A DNA stretch of 64,000 bases from Antedon mediterranea (taxonomy: Eukaryota; Echinodermata; Crinoidea; Comatulida; Antedonidae), in the NCBI RefSeq assembly GCF_964355755.1, contig NC_092671.1, positions 4,353,001 to 4,417,000 of the forward strand. Reading direction: 5' to 3'. The position numbers and the translations under genes were made by a program. Positions within the stretch are counted from its first letter, which is position 1. Each line of letters starts with the position of its first letter. This document shows, one piece after another, positions 10,759 to 22,232 of this stretch. The notes below the pieces were generated by a model. The model made no database searches and was not told the DNA's origin. It saw only the letters and a list, made by a program, of their open reading frames with translations.

Positions 10759-11725
10759 GTAACCGATCGGCCATTTGACTCGCGGATGACTAAAATACAC
10801 TCACTTCTATAACACATACAGTATATTACAATATTTAAAAGCATTTAAAAAAAATAAGGTTAAACATATATAAATACCAAAATATAAAATTATTCTTTTA
10901 CATAAATGCTAATTTTTTTATTAATATATAGGCCTAGTAAACCTAAGAAAAATTGCAACTTTATCTAAATGAACATCATAACAAACAGACTACATAAGTT
11001 TAGGTATGAATATCAGTTTCAAAGCATTTCATAACATCAGACCCAAAGATGCAATCTGACCATCGCACGATCCTCGTTTTTTATTTCTTCGAAAAAACTG
11101 ATAAATACAATTGTTTGTACGCTTTAAAGTTTCCTTATATGGATAGTGGTGTAAGCTGATAGGCTTACATCACCATTATTTTATTTCCGCTATGTCGGAA
11201 AAGAAACAATTAAGCATTGTTATTTTTTACAAATTTATTCATTATTTTTTAGTTCAAAAATAATAAATTAAAAAAAAAAATATTTTACTTATCATATGAT
11301 GTGCAGGATGTAATATAATCTTAGAATCACAGTCATTATTACATAACTACATAATCGGCGTTCGTGATAATCCTATGATGTAAGGTAATCTGAGTATAAA
11401 ACCGGTATCATATAAAAGTAACACAATCTGTGAAAAATGTTTCCTTCTTAGATGTAATACTAGGATCGGATGCTTGACGATTTGCTACATGTACGGAATT
11501 TACTTAAAGCATAAAGTATATCAAAGAATATTATAAGAATGAGAGCAATCCACAATTTCCCTGCCACACTAATGTTTCGCAGAGTCATAATAATTAACTG
11601 GCTCTGGTTTTCCGTGGAGTAGGACATCGACAAGTTTTTGTGGCAGTTATACTAATCTAAGCCCGGACAAAGGGGTTTTATGATAAAAATGTTATCAACT
11701 ATACATATGCTAACATCATGTTAAA
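10759..11725. other. Duplicated spacer, no gene seen
   Basis: Non-coding, shared with block B at 29264-30044 and 32598-32780. The B copy is interrupted after the position equivalent to 11543 by the element at 30045. It contains TAGGCCTA near 10930 in both blocks. Confidence 0.7.
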
Positions 11726-11730
11726 TGCCA

Positions 11731-12535
11731 CATCATCATTGTCACCATCTTCAAACGTCACTATCCTTATCATCATTGTCACCCTCATCATTGTCACCAT
11801 TATCATTTTCATCATCATCATTGCCACCATCGTCAAACGTCACCATCTTCATCATCATTGTCACTATTACCATTGTCACCATCATCATTTTCACCATCAT
11901 CATTGTCACCATTGTCAAACGTAACCATCCACATCATCATTGTCACCATCGTCAGACTTTAACCATCCTCGTCACCATTGTCACCATTATCAACGTCACC
12001 ATCCTCGTCATCATTATCATTGTCACCATCATCATTGTCACCATCGTCAGACTTAACCATCCTCGTCACCATTATCAACGTCACCATCCTCGTCATCATT
12101 ATCATTGTCACCATCATCATTGTCACCATCGTCAAACGTCACCATCCACATCATCCTCGTCATCATTATCATGGTCACCATCATCATTGTCACCATCGTC
12201 AGACTTAACCATCCTCGTCATCATTGTCACCATTATCAACGTCACCATCCTCGTCATCATTATCATTGTCACCATCATCATTGTCACCATCGTCAAACGT
12301 AACCATCCTCGTCATCATTGTCACCATTATCGACGTCACCATCCTCGTCATCATTATCATTGTCACCATCATCATTGTCACCATCGTCAAACGTCACCAT
12401 CCTCATCATCATTATCATTGTCACCATCATCATTGTCACCATCGTCAGATTTAACCATCCTCGTCACCATTGTCACCATTATCAACGTCATCATCCTCGT
12501 CATCATTATCATGGTCACCATCTTCATTGTTGGCA
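11731..12535. repeat. TCA/ACC-rich minisatellite, block A
   Basis: About 0.8 kb built from words such as TCATCATTGTCACCATCGTC, with a longer repeat of roughly 85-95 bases marked by CGTCAGACTTAACCATCCTC. Block B has only about 0.32 kb at 32789-33105. Long His/Ile/Thr and Ser/Pro open frames here exist in several phases and reflect the repeat, not a gene. Confidence 0.9.
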
Positions 12536-12648
12536 TTTTACACGGTGTTTGATAAAGAAAGACAATTTTGGGGTTTTTGTTTTTCATTTATTTTTTTGCA
12601 CAAATAATTATTAACCAAAAGCAACTGGAAATAAACCCTAATATTTAA

Positions 12649-12915
12649 AGATGTATTGTTTAAAAACATGAAAATGGATTTTGTATAAGCCATTTTGTAG
12701 TTATAACAAAGTTAATCACTTCCATAGAAAAAAAACCCGAAAAATATGATTTCACTTACAAAATGACAAAATAAACGGTTCAATTCAATCAGAAACTCAC
12801 TGAATTCCAGCCAATTTGACTATTTAAAAAAAAATTACAGTTTTCAGGTAAATAATCCAGGTAATAACAATTATGTGACATTAAAATGGCATATAACAAA
12901 AGGGACAATACATCT
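12649..12915. mobile_element. TTAA-flanked MITE, block A
   Basis: Terminal inverted repeats start AGATGTATTGT and end ACAATACATCT, flanked by TTAA at 12645-12648 and 12916-12919. No coding capacity. A paralogous copy is at 33213-33481, and an independent insertion of the same family in reverse orientation is at 51196-51557. TTAA duplication fits Kolobok- or piggyBac-type elements; I cannot choose between them. Confidence 0.75.
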
Positions 12916-13028
12916 TTAATAAATTTAATTATAAACATTAATATTTTCTATACAATAATAAAATAATTAAACAGTCCATTAAGCAGATTTACTGGATTTT
13001 ACGTTTTGTATAGAATACACTTATATTT

Positions 13029-13238
13029 TGCTACTCGGAGACTGCGGCAATTAACAAACTCATAGAATAATAAATAAAGACGCATACAACATAAGTTCTG
13101 GCTTAAATAGCTTAATTAGTAAATGAACATTCACCCATGTAAAACTGCACATAAAAGTCATAAGCAAATATAAGTTATATAGCAATAATTTTCCAATTCT
13201 AAGTAAGCACAACAGGGATGCTCAGAGAAAAATAGCCC
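13029..13238. repeat. Element left end X, copy 1
   Basis: 210 bases beginning TGCTACTCGGAGACTGCGG; repeated at 13398-13607 with one substitution noticed (AATAGC versus AATAGT). Confidence 0.85.
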
Positions 13239-13275
13239 TATTGCCATAAGTGTCATAATATTGGGCGGGAGGGAG

Positions 13276-13397
13276 GGAAAATTGTCTTCAACTTAATGTG
13301 ATCGTGTTAACAGAGAGGATGCTTGATCAAAGAGGTCGAAAACCCGCCCTCTCCGTTCTCAAAATAGAATTGTGTTTCCAACCCAATTCTTGATTTT
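13276..13397. repeat. Element right end Y, copy 1
   Basis: About 122 bases ending CAATTCTTGATTTT; repeated at 19055-19176 next to the right flank. Confidence 0.85.
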
Positions 13398-13607
13398 TGC
13401 TACTCGGAGACTGCGGCAATTAACAAACTCATAGAATAATAAATAAAGACGCATACAACATAAGTTCTGGCTTAAATAGTTTAATTAGTAAATGAACATT
13501 CACCCATGTAAAACTGCACATAAAAGTCATAAGCAAATATAAGTTATATAGCAATAATTTTCCAATTCTAAGTAAGCACAACAGGGATGCTCAGAGAAAA
13601 ATAGCCC
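13398..13607. repeat. Element left end X, copy 2
   Basis: Second copy of X, directly abutting Y1 with no gap, which is the head-to-tail junction. Confidence 0.85.
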
Positions 13608-15155
13608 GCGGCAGGTGCCAAGGCACCGCCAAGAGCAGCCCACCAAAGAGCAAGAAACAAGGAAGAATGTTCACTTACTCGCATGAAACTGAGATAAAAA
13701 AAAACAACCAGGACTCCCTGGAAGAGTCTCCAAAGAGACTGATAGGTACAAAAATCACCATTAATACAACGATGCTCCCCATGAAAGTATACGCAGATAC
13801 TTCATGGCAGTATGTTGAGCATCAGCACCTTCCACCAAAGGCTAATCCAAGGGCTCCACTACCGTGCACTGCAATGGGAGCAAAGTTGTACTAACACATC
13901 GCCAATAAACAATAATGACAGAAAAAAACAAAAAACGCATGGATGTGAGTTATAATGTAAATGTAGATTTTTATTATGTTGTTGAAAATTCGTAGAAATA
14001 TAAATTATTCAATGAAATACAACAATACAGCTGGCCACCTCTTGAACATGATGAGGGAAATCCCTGTTTTCAGTTTATGACCGCCCATTTGGAGATCTAA
14101 AAGTATGATGCTTTTTGATTAGAGTTTCCGTAACAACCTGAGGTGATTGTCAATTAGATTGCCAAGGGCTTTAGGTTGTCAACAAATCATGTCCCAGGTT
14201 AAGATAAAATATGATAAGATAAATCTTTATTGTCATGAACACAACAAGGCAAGCATGAAATTGGTTTTCCTTGATGCTTAAAAACACATACAATATATAA
14301 AACATTAAAAATATCAATACAATACATTAAAAATATATACAGTTGTAAACAAGTAAAACAAACTATCTTTGAAATGTTGAGTTGGAAACATGAATAGAGT
14401 TTTGGACGATGTCTAGAACAGAATTGGTGAACTTTCAAAAATTGTCTTCGGTTTTTCGGTAGGTTGATCCAATATTTAAATCAAAGACACATATAAAATA
14501 AAAATATAATGTTTAAAGTACATATTGTTAACATATTAAAGTGATTGGTTGAGAATTGATGAACGGAAAAAAAAAAAAAAAGAGTAGGCACATGTTTTTC
14601 GATTCTCAAGCCACAGTCCATTAGTTCCATTGTCTCGGGCTGAGTGAGGCTAACCTGTGACTGTCAGTAGCATTTTGGCTTAACGGAGGTTAAATCTTCT
14701 ATATATTGTATTTAACCAACATTGATTATAATTATGATTAATATATTTGCCATTCCTAACGTTCCGAAGAATTAATAATAGGTAGGCATACTTAATTATT
14801 TTGAAGTATTTTAAAACATATTAGTTAGAAATGCGCAACATTCCTATTATAGCAAATGGAATCGTCCGTACCATGAAAGTTAAATACTTTATGGACAGGT
14901 CCACTTATTTTCAAGGGATATTCTTTGATTATTATTGATTGAGGATTATTTATATATATATATAAATTTGCCATTGGATATATATATATAAAGTATGAAC
15001 GGAATCATATTTTGTAGGTTTTTAGTTTTAATTGATTAATTTAAAACTGTTAGTACTGCTATAGAAATCTATGTTTGCATTTTCTTCAATTAATATTTAT
15101 TTTTTAAAATGAAAACATATTATTCTTAAAACTGAATTTATTGTAATTAATTAAA
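13608..15155. other. Middle of composite insertion, no gene recognised
   Basis: A 75-codon frame at 13667-13894 has no recognisable domain, and the GC-richer 13605-13900 segment may be captured sequence. A TTTATTGTCAT-type tail-like sequence is at 14220-14235. The rest is AT-rich with short (TA)n runs at 14950-14990. Confidence 0.5.
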
Positions 15156-15979
15156 CTAGATGGTCGTGTCCACGGATGGTTCTCGAATACACAGTAATTT
15201 CAGCGTGAAAAAAAAACAACGAAAAACTGGCGATTTCAAATGTACGTACCGCAGGACTATAGAACATTGTCGTTTACAGAAACGAATAAATAGACACGAT
15301 GATTTATGTAGTCAACTAAAATTATCACCATGGTAATTAGACCTACTTCCGAAGAAGGAGAAACTTTTTTATTTGAACTCATTTAAACAAACCCAATTTG
15401 TGTTTTGTATATAACATTAGGGTTGAGGGATAGGGAAGAGGATGTAACGATACACCACTACGAAGTTTATATTGTTTATAATTAATTATTAATATAAACG
15501 TTGAGAAGCAGCTGTCAGTAATACAGTTTCTTATTTGTATATTATGTGTTTATATATCCAGCAGTAGAGCATACCCACGGTAACAGTAATACATGTTCTT
15601 TGTATATGTGTTTATATATCTAACAGTAACCACATTCACCGTAAGAAAGTTTCGATTCAAATGGCGACCAAAAATGGTTAATACGTATTTACAATAATGT
15701 CAAAGTTTTGCAATATCTCAGTTTTAAGTTTATTCTCCAAGGGCTCATAAATTTACCTACTTGTGTTAAACCAACACCCCTATTTGGGGCAAATAATTGA
15801 ACCTACATTCGTTTTAATTGTTAATAACTAATTATCTGACTAAATTTAATTAGTAAACAGGGTTACATCAGGTGGTAAAAACCAGTACCGAGATTCTAAC
15901 CAACTTTATCATCGAGTAAACATTCTAGGAATAACGCACGATTTACCGAATTTTTTCCTTACGTTAATTTATATATAGA
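15156..15979. mobile_element. Helitron-like non-autonomous element, copy 1
   Basis: Begins CTAGATGG after an A and ends TTATATATAGA before a T, like the copy at 30045-32597. Internal sequence matches that copy in blocks (for example 15740-15979 with 32380-32597). There is no target duplication. It lacks the 5' hairpin of copy 2 through a deletion after CTAGATGG. The Helitron assignment is tentative. Confidence 0.5.
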
Positions 15980-16189
15980 TTATGATTGATCAACAGGTAT
16001 TTAATCTATACAGTAATGGAAGAAAATATGAAAGAAAATTATCAGAATCAGATTCTTCAATGAACACATGTAATTCGGACAGTTTGAAAAAGAAAATTGA
16101 TCGTGCAAATAATGTTTACGTTTCAACATATTTTTTTTTTTATTACATATTTCTATGGTATCAAAGACATATTTTTAATAAACATTTGA

Positions 16190-16700
16190 TTTAAAATTGT
16201 GTATTTATATTATACAATTAACTGGTGAAACAATGGGCATGATGTGATTTATAATTAAGAGCTATGTTAGATTTTGTGTAATTTTGCGATTAACCAACAC
16301 ATTTTTATTTTGTTACACGTTTCCATGATAACAACAAAAACATATTTTTCGTGTTTTATTAAAAATTGTGTATTTATAGTATACAATTAAATAGTAAAAA
16401 CAAAAAATGGGCATTATGTGATTCATAATTAAAGAACTATCTTTGATTTGTATGTATTTTTGCGATAAAACGACAATTTTTTTATTTATTTTTTTTTATT
16501 TTTTTTTATTACACGTTAACAACATGTTAACAAAAACATGTTTTTTAATAAAGTTTTGAAGGAAAATGATGTATTTATATTATACAATTAACTGGTGAAA
16601 AAATGTGCATAATGTGATTAATAATTAAAGAGCTATGTTAGATTTTTGTGTATTATATTACATTCAAATATTACCTATTTGCATTATGTATTATGATAAA
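16190..16700. repeat. Degenerate tandem repeat, 170-200-base unit, three copies
   Basis: The anchor GTATTTATATTATACAATTA occurs near 16199, 16369 and 16570, each followed by GGGCAT-like and AATTAAAGAGCTAT-like words. Poly-T tracts lie between copies. Confidence 0.7.
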
Positions 16701-17339
16701 ACAATATTTTATGATTTTTTTTTTTTTTTCCAAAAGTTTTATAGAAGATGTATTTACATCAATCAATAACAGTTAAAAAAACTAAGTTGGTACAATTTAT
16801 GGTTGTCTTACGTGCTGTCCGTTTGGCCAATATGAACCCCTATCAGAAATCGATGTAGGAATACAATACAACAAAATGTTAATAATACCCCAAAACGTAG
16901 TGTGGATTGCCGTACGATATAATTATTATAGGTATTATACATTATGTACAGTGGAGCTAGGCTGAATTCAAAACTTCACTTGACCGAACTTATGGAAAGG
17001 TACACGTTTGTTTGTTTGTGTAATTACTAGGCATAGTCGTTTGTAGACGTTAATATAGAAAGTTAGCTTTTATATTTTACTTAGAAGTAGAAGTGTGTAT
17101 ATATTTTTAAAAATATATAAAATAATGTATATTATTAAAACTAGAATTTAACTCGTCACTTTGACCTAATATACTGTGTATATATAAAGGAAATAAACAG
17201 TGTCCCAGTAAAATATATCACACCGTAAGGAAAACTGGATACTCGAAGTAATATCTGATACTAAGGTGAAAAATGCTAGTCTGTTATCGCTCGACATACC
17301 AGACCAATGTGTAATGTGGTTTGCGATTACTATAGTGCC

Positions 17340-18690
17340 TGTCTGTTAAAAAATGTTTGTGTCGTTAATATCTTCCTACGAGAGGATTTATGTATGGGCC
17401 TTGTAATGTGCGAGTCGTTATCGTTTATGTATGGGCCTTGTCGTTGACTAAGGCGAAAGTAAATGTGCGAGTCGTAATCGCACGACATATAAAATTCATG
17501 TGCGAGTCGTTATCGCATGACATATAAAATTCATGTGCGAGTCGTTATCGCACGACATATAAAATTCATGTGCGAGTCGTTATCGCACGACATATAAAAT
17601 TCATGTGCGAGTCTTTATCGCACGACATATAAACATTCATGTGCGAGTCGTTATCGCACGACATATAAACATTCATGTGCGAGTCGTTATCGCACGACAT
17701 ATACAATTAATGTGCGAGTCGTTATCGCACGACATATAAAATTCATGTGCGAGTCGTTATCGCACGACATATAAAATTCATGTGCGAGTCGTTATCGCAC
17801 GACATATACAATTCATGTGCGAGTCGTTATCGCACGACATATAAAATTCATGTGCGAGTCTTTATCGCACGACATATAAACATTCATGTGCGAGTCGTTA
17901 TCGCACGACATATAAACATTCATGTGCGAGTCGTTATCGCACGACATATAACATTCATGTGCGAGTCGTTATCGCACGACATATACAATTCATGTGCGAG
18001 TCGTTATCGCACGACATATAAAATTCATGTGCGAGTCGTTATCGCACGACATATAAAAATTCATGTGCGAGTCGTCATCGCACGACATATAAAATTCATA
18101 TGCGAGTCGTTATCGCACGACGTATAAAATTCATGTGCGAGTCGTTATCGCACGACATATCATGTGCGAGTCTTATCGCACGACATATAAAATTCATGTG
18201 CGAGTCGTTATCGCACGACATATAAAATTCATGTGCGGGTCGTTATCGCACGACATATAAAATTCATGTGCGAGTCGTTCATCGCACGACATATTATAAA
18301 AGTATATGTGCAGGTAGTGTCTGTGTCGTTAATATCTTCCTACAAGAGGATTTATGTATGGGCCTTGTCTTCGACTAAGGCGAAAGTAAATGTGGGAGTC
18401 GTTATCGCACGACATATAAAATTCATGTGCGAGTCGTTCATCGGATGAAATATTATAAAAGTATATGTGCAGGTAATGTCTGTGTCGTTAATATCTTCCT
18501 ACAAGAGGATTTATATATGGGCCTTGTCTTCGGCTAAGGCGAAAGTAAATGTGCGAGTTGTTATCGCACGACCTATAAAATTCGTGTCCGAGTCGTTAAT
18601 CGCACGACATACAGGGATTACAGTATAATATAAGAGTATAATATGTGCGGGTAATGTTTGTGTCGTTAACATTTTCCTACGAGAGGACAA
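17340..18690. repeat. Outer repeat domain around the 35-bp satellite
   Basis: A longer repeat of roughly 160 bases (GTGTCGTTAATATCTTCCTAC, then TGTATGGGCCTTG and AAGGCGAAAGTAAATGTG) occurs near 17358, 18321, 18481 and, degenerate, 18658. It brackets the 35-bp array and itself contains one or two 35-bp units. Confidence 0.75.
17465..18300. repeat. 35-bp hairpin satellite, about 24 units
   Basis: The unit begins GTGCGAGTCGTTATCGCAC and continues GACATATAAAATTCAT, with length variants of 29-36 bases. Each unit holds an inverted repeat (GTGCGA with TCGCAC) and an overlapping second one (GTCGT with ACGAC). Variant units with CTTTATCG recur seven units apart, suggesting a higher-order repeat. The apparent 126-codon frame here arises because 35 is not a multiple of 3, so three peptide phases cycle. 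Confidence 0.95.
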
Positions 18691-18707
18691 CATATAAAAG
18701 TAAACAG

Positions 18708-18710
<3 letters not shown>

Positions 18711-18780
<70 letters not shown>
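18711..18780. repeat. (TA)n microsatellite
   Basis: Pure TA dinucleotide run of about 70 bases at the right side of the satellite domain. Confidence 0.98.
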
Positions 18781-18781
<1 letters not shown>

Positions 18782-19054
18782 GTATAAAGTCGGAAAAAAC
18801 ATGTGTTAAATCACAATGGCGGCCGAACAGTTGGCCCTTGTGTAAACTGGAATCACACCAGTAGCCTGGACACACCTTAAAACACACTCACGTTACCACA
18901 CATACAGTACATAGGTAGACTTTCCATAAAGGAAAGGGCTGTAGTATTTGTAGTCGTGGAAGTATGAGTAGCATCGCATAAGGTGCCGAATTGTTAGAAA
19001 ACTTACTTGTAAAAATGTTGCTGTGTTAGGATGGAAATCGGTGATGGAAAATAA
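18781..19054. other. Right part of composite insertion, nothing recognised
   Basis: Unique sequence between the microsatellite and Y2; no open frame of note. Confidence 0.5.
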
Positions 19055-19176
19055 GGAAAATTGTCTTCAACTTAATGTGATCGTGTTAACAGAGAGGATG
19101 CTTGATCAAAGAGGTCGAAAACCCGCCCTCTCCGTTCTCAAAATAGAATTGTGTTTCCAACCCAATTCTTGATTTT

Positions 19177-19623
19177 ATGTTAACGTTATCTTCTTCCATT
19201 CCCTAGGAAGGTACGTATCTATAAACGCATCAAATACAGATGGAAGTGAAATTTTGTTTTAAATGGTTTCTAATGTTAATAACAATATAAGTAATAATGA
19301 AGTGGGTCCTTCTTGAAATAAAAGTCAAAGATACATTATAACGACGATAATTGTGATTTCTTATGCAGTTTTAGAGGTTTAGTAAACCTTACCAAACTAG
19401 TGAAGTATTTTTAAAAGCAATAAAAAAAAGTATTGCAAGACGTTCATAAGTAAGACTGAAACAAGTTTAGACGTAAATATGTTGAAATGAAATTATTCAT
19501 TAATTAATTAATGTTTTTAAAAGATTTAAAAATATACGGTAATCTATCATGTTTGCTAATGAAGTAAGTAATAATTTTATTTCCTGCATAGATTAAATAA
19601 AAGTAAAGTATAAATTGGTAAAA
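19177..19623. other. 3' flank of receptor 1B
   Basis: Shared with 33597-34036 downstream of receptor 3. On the minus strand an AATAAA polyadenylation signal candidate (TTTATT at 19576-19581) lies about 43 bases past the stop codon. Confidence 0.6.
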
Positions 19624-20679
19624 TCATCTAATCAATCTCGTTCGAATTCTTCTGTAGAAAACGTCAACAAACTCTCGTCTAAAACCGTCATTCACTACAT
19701 TATATATTAAAGGATTTACAGCAGAATTTAGAAATGTTAAAAATCGACAAATATTTAAAAATAAACTATCACGCGATCCAAGAATGTTAGTAAAGTATAA
19801 TATTCCAAACAAATAAAGTGGTTTCACAAGGGCAACATAGACTGTGAATGTCACACAAACTGTCCAGAATATTTTCCTTTCAGATTTAGAACGTGGGTCG
19901 TTCTCACGTGAATTTGATACTATGTTGCGGGATTTTCTTATAGAATAGAGCATAAGTGAATATAAAATTACCATACTTATAATTAGCAACATATTCACAG
20001 TTACGTTCAAAATCAACAAAATTAAATAGAGTTTATTGTATCTTGGATGAATACCACATATAGTTGCACGATTTGTAATACCTCTATACATATCAGGCCA
20101 TGGAAGAATAATAGAAACGCGTATAGCATACACAAAGGCTAAAGTGTTCACAGACAAACCGAAAATCCATATAACTGCACACATCTTAACGGATCTTGAA
20201 GGAGTACCAAATGCACTTGTTTTATATTCAATAGGTCTGCAAACTGCCATATAACGTTCAATGGAAAGCCAAAAAATCGTTAAAACTCCTACATGCCCGG
20301 CACAAGTACTGAAATAATCAAACTGTCCGCATTCAAAGTTGTGAAATTCCGCTTTATCAATTTTATAGTTTACCGGTATCAGATCTTCGCTTATCCATAT
20401 TTTAATTGGTGCAACAATTAAAATGATCGTATCAGCTATTGCCAAATTGGCTAGATACACGTACGCTGGTGAGTGTAATTTACTCACTATAACAATAAAT
20501 GTCATTATGTTGCCGACAATGCCAAATGCAACAACAACAGGAGCAATACAGTTAATCAAAATCCTCTCGAAGTCACTAGGAAGGAACATATCAATGTATA
20601 CATCAAATAGACTCGTGTTAGATGTTAAATTCCCGTGTTCAGATGCACCATAGGATGTATTGTCGACCGAAAGTGACAT
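19624..20679 (-). CDS. Class A GPCR, receptor 1B
   Basis: Intact 351-residue single-exon frame. N-terminus with Asn-glycosylation sites at N7, N17 and N21; TM1 about 44-67 (GNIM); TM2 74-95 (LAIAD); Cys117 and Cys208 positioned for the extracellular disulfide; ERY at 141-143; long TM5 about 214-245; TM7 with NPLIY at 322-326; short basic tail. TM6 lacks the usual CWxP and has VKPLYLFG. This is a rhodopsin-family plasma-membrane receptor, likely for a peptide; the ligand is unknown. An LTR element sits 154 bases upstream of the ATG in the same orientation. The start agrees with the paralogues. Confidence 0.9.
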   Translation of the reverse strand: MSLSVDNTSYGASEHGNLTSNTSLFDVYIDMFLPSDFERILINCIAPVVVAFGIVGNIMTFIVIVSKLHSPAYVYLANLAIADTIILIVAPIKIWISEDLIPVNYKIDKAEFHNFECGQFDYFSTCAGHVGVLTIFWLSIERYMAVCRPIEYKTSAFGTPSRSVKMCAVIWIFGLSVNTLAFVYAIRVSIILPWPDMYRGITNRATICGIHPRYNKLYLILLILNVTVNMLLIISMVILYSLMLYSIRKSRNIVSNSRENDPRSKSERKIFWTVCVTFTVYVALVKPLYLFGILYFTNILGSRDSLFLNICRFLTFLNSAVNPLIYNVVNDGFRREFVDVFYRRIRTRLIR

Positions 20680-20806
20680 TTCTTTGTTTTCCCCACTGAA
20701 TTGCTAACAAAATACTGTACACAATCTCCCAAACAGTCCTAATAATGGTGCTTTGCCAGAATTCTTTTTAGTAGAGGGACGCGTTCAAACTCACACTACA
20801 TCTAGG

Positions 20807-20815
20807 CTATATAAC
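20807..20815 (-). promoter_or_regulatory. TATA-like box upstream of receptor 1B
   Basis: CTATATAAC, as before receptors 1A and 3. The LTR element begins only 19 bases farther upstream, at 20834. Confidence 0.4.
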
Positions 20816-20828
20816 AGGTCCAGATTCT

Positions 20829-20833
20829 ACTGA
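20829..20833. repeat. Target-site duplication of Gypsy element (left)
   Basis: ACTGA, repeated at 25752-25756. Block A has a single ACTGA at the matching site (near 1169-1173). Confidence 0.9.
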
Positions 20834-22215
20834 TGTCACACAGCCGCAATTACGGCTCTTTCGGACATGTAATATCTGGTAACCACCGGTAAACAACGAC
20901 AAATAGCCACAACTGTACACATATAAATGTAAAAAATAAATTTAATAATAATCTTTGACCAACAATTCTTCCTTCTATAATCCAAACCCCCCCTAAAAAA
21001 ACCCACAAAAAAAAAACCCCAAGCAATTCTCAAACAATGATACAGTATCCCTATTCCCACACAATGTATACACTTCCCCAAATTCCCAATCCTTCCAGAC
21101 AAAATATCGACAATCTTCTTATTGTCAAATATAAATCCCAGAACCCCCCTTTCAAATACAATAATATCACAAGATGAATAATCAAACAATAATAAATGTC
21201 CACAATATCGTTCCTTCTTGCCTTTTCTCCTACGCTGACACAAAAACAAATTCGAAAGATAAAAGTTAAAACGATTCTGCAACTAAACAACTCCCACGCC
21301 TCTTCTCCCGTTCTGCTTGTATTCCCAATTATACTTCTTCTCAACCTGCAACTATCTTCTGACATATAAATAAATGAAATATAAAGTTAAAAATGTTTCT
21401 TGATGTCCTTCTGCACTGCAATCCGCTCCCCGATCAATTATTTCTTTCTCCTTTTCCACGTAACATAATATCAGTATCAATAAAGTCAGTCTTCGATACA
21501 TTCAACAAAAGCTTTCTTTAAAAGCAATTAATTCTGCTATTTCCAACAGTTATTATTCGATTTATTAACTTCATGTATCTCACTTTATTTCATTTCTGCT
21601 CCAGCTCTAGATCACCATAATTATTTCCAACTCACAATTTATTAACTTCATGTATATCACCTTATTTCATTTCTGCTTCAGCTCTATATCACCATAATTA
21701 TTTCCAACTCACAATTTACTAACTTCATGTATATCACCTTATTTCCTTTCCGCTTCAGCTCTATATCACCATAATTATTTCCAACTCACAATTTACTAAC
21801 TTCATGTATATCACCTTATTTCCTTTCCGCTTCAGCTCTATATCACCATAATTCTTTCCACCCCACCATTTATTAACTTCATATATATCACTTTACTTCC
21901 TTTCTGCTTCACCATAACATAACCCTCTTTCTCTGTCTCCTCTCAATTTTCATCTCCCTCTCAACATTCCCTCAATTTCACACATACCACCACCTTATCC
22001 TTCTCAACCAATCAGCAACTCACACACCAACTCAACTCTTACACCTCTCCTCCAATCAGCAACCTCCACACACTCCTTCTCTGCACACAAACACTCTGCT
22101 CCACTGGCTTCAAACAATAGTTTCCTAAAACAAAAGAAAGGTTCAAATAATGAAAACAAAAGGAAAAGTAAGCATGACTTGCACAATAAATACAAAACTT
22201 ATGTCACTTGTGACA
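20834..22215 (-). repeat. 3' LTR of Gypsy element
   Basis: 1382 bases, TG...CA ends. In minus orientation, transcription leaving this LTR would run into receptor 1B. Confidence 0.93.
21561..21915. repeat. 77-bp tandem repeat inside the 3' LTR
   Basis: Starts at 21561, 21638, 21715, 21792 and 21869, exact 77-base period, about 4.6 copies, each containing TTAACTTCATGTAT and CAGCTCTA. The same array is at 25097-25451 in the other LTR. Confidence 0.92.
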
Positions 22216-22232
22216 TTTACTCCCCTCTAAAA
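22216..22232 (-). other. Polypurine tract
   Basis: On the minus strand AGAGGGGAGTAAA ends directly at the 3' LTR; it would prime plus-strand DNA synthesis. Confidence 0.75.

Larger units (their letters stand above)
13029..19176. mobile_element. 6.1-kb composite insertion of tandem elements (X-Y then X-Z-Y)
   Basis: Absent from block B, where the flanks are contiguous (TATATTT then ATGTTAACG near 33594). The structure is X1 (13029-13238), Y1 (13276-13397), X2 (13398-13607), a 5.4-kb middle Z, then Y2 (19055-19176). X copies and Y copies are near-identical. It looks like a short internally deleted element followed head-to-tail by a long one, both beginning TGCTACTCGG and ending CAATTCTTGATTTT. 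No transposase frame was found, so the class is unknown. Confidence 0.6.

Noticed and set aside
11718-12614. Long His/Ile/Thr- and Ser/Pro-rich frames (up to 275 codons)
   Set aside because: They appear in several frames and both strands over a trinucleotide-like minisatellite, and length changes between blocks; no coding signal beyond the repeat.
17747-18127. 126-codon repetitive protein
   Set aside because: The frame cycles through three phases of the 35-bp unit; pure repeat artefact.
17465-18300. CRISPR-like array (27-base repeat with about 8-base spacers)
   Set aside because: The spacers are the same sequence with minor variants, the context is eukaryotic, and no cas genes exist. It is a 35-bp satellite.
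20836-21365. Frames inside the LTR (104-148 codons, also 24370-24901)
   Set aside because: They lie in LTR sequence of the Gypsy element, duplicated with it, with no domain content; accessory genes are not expected there.
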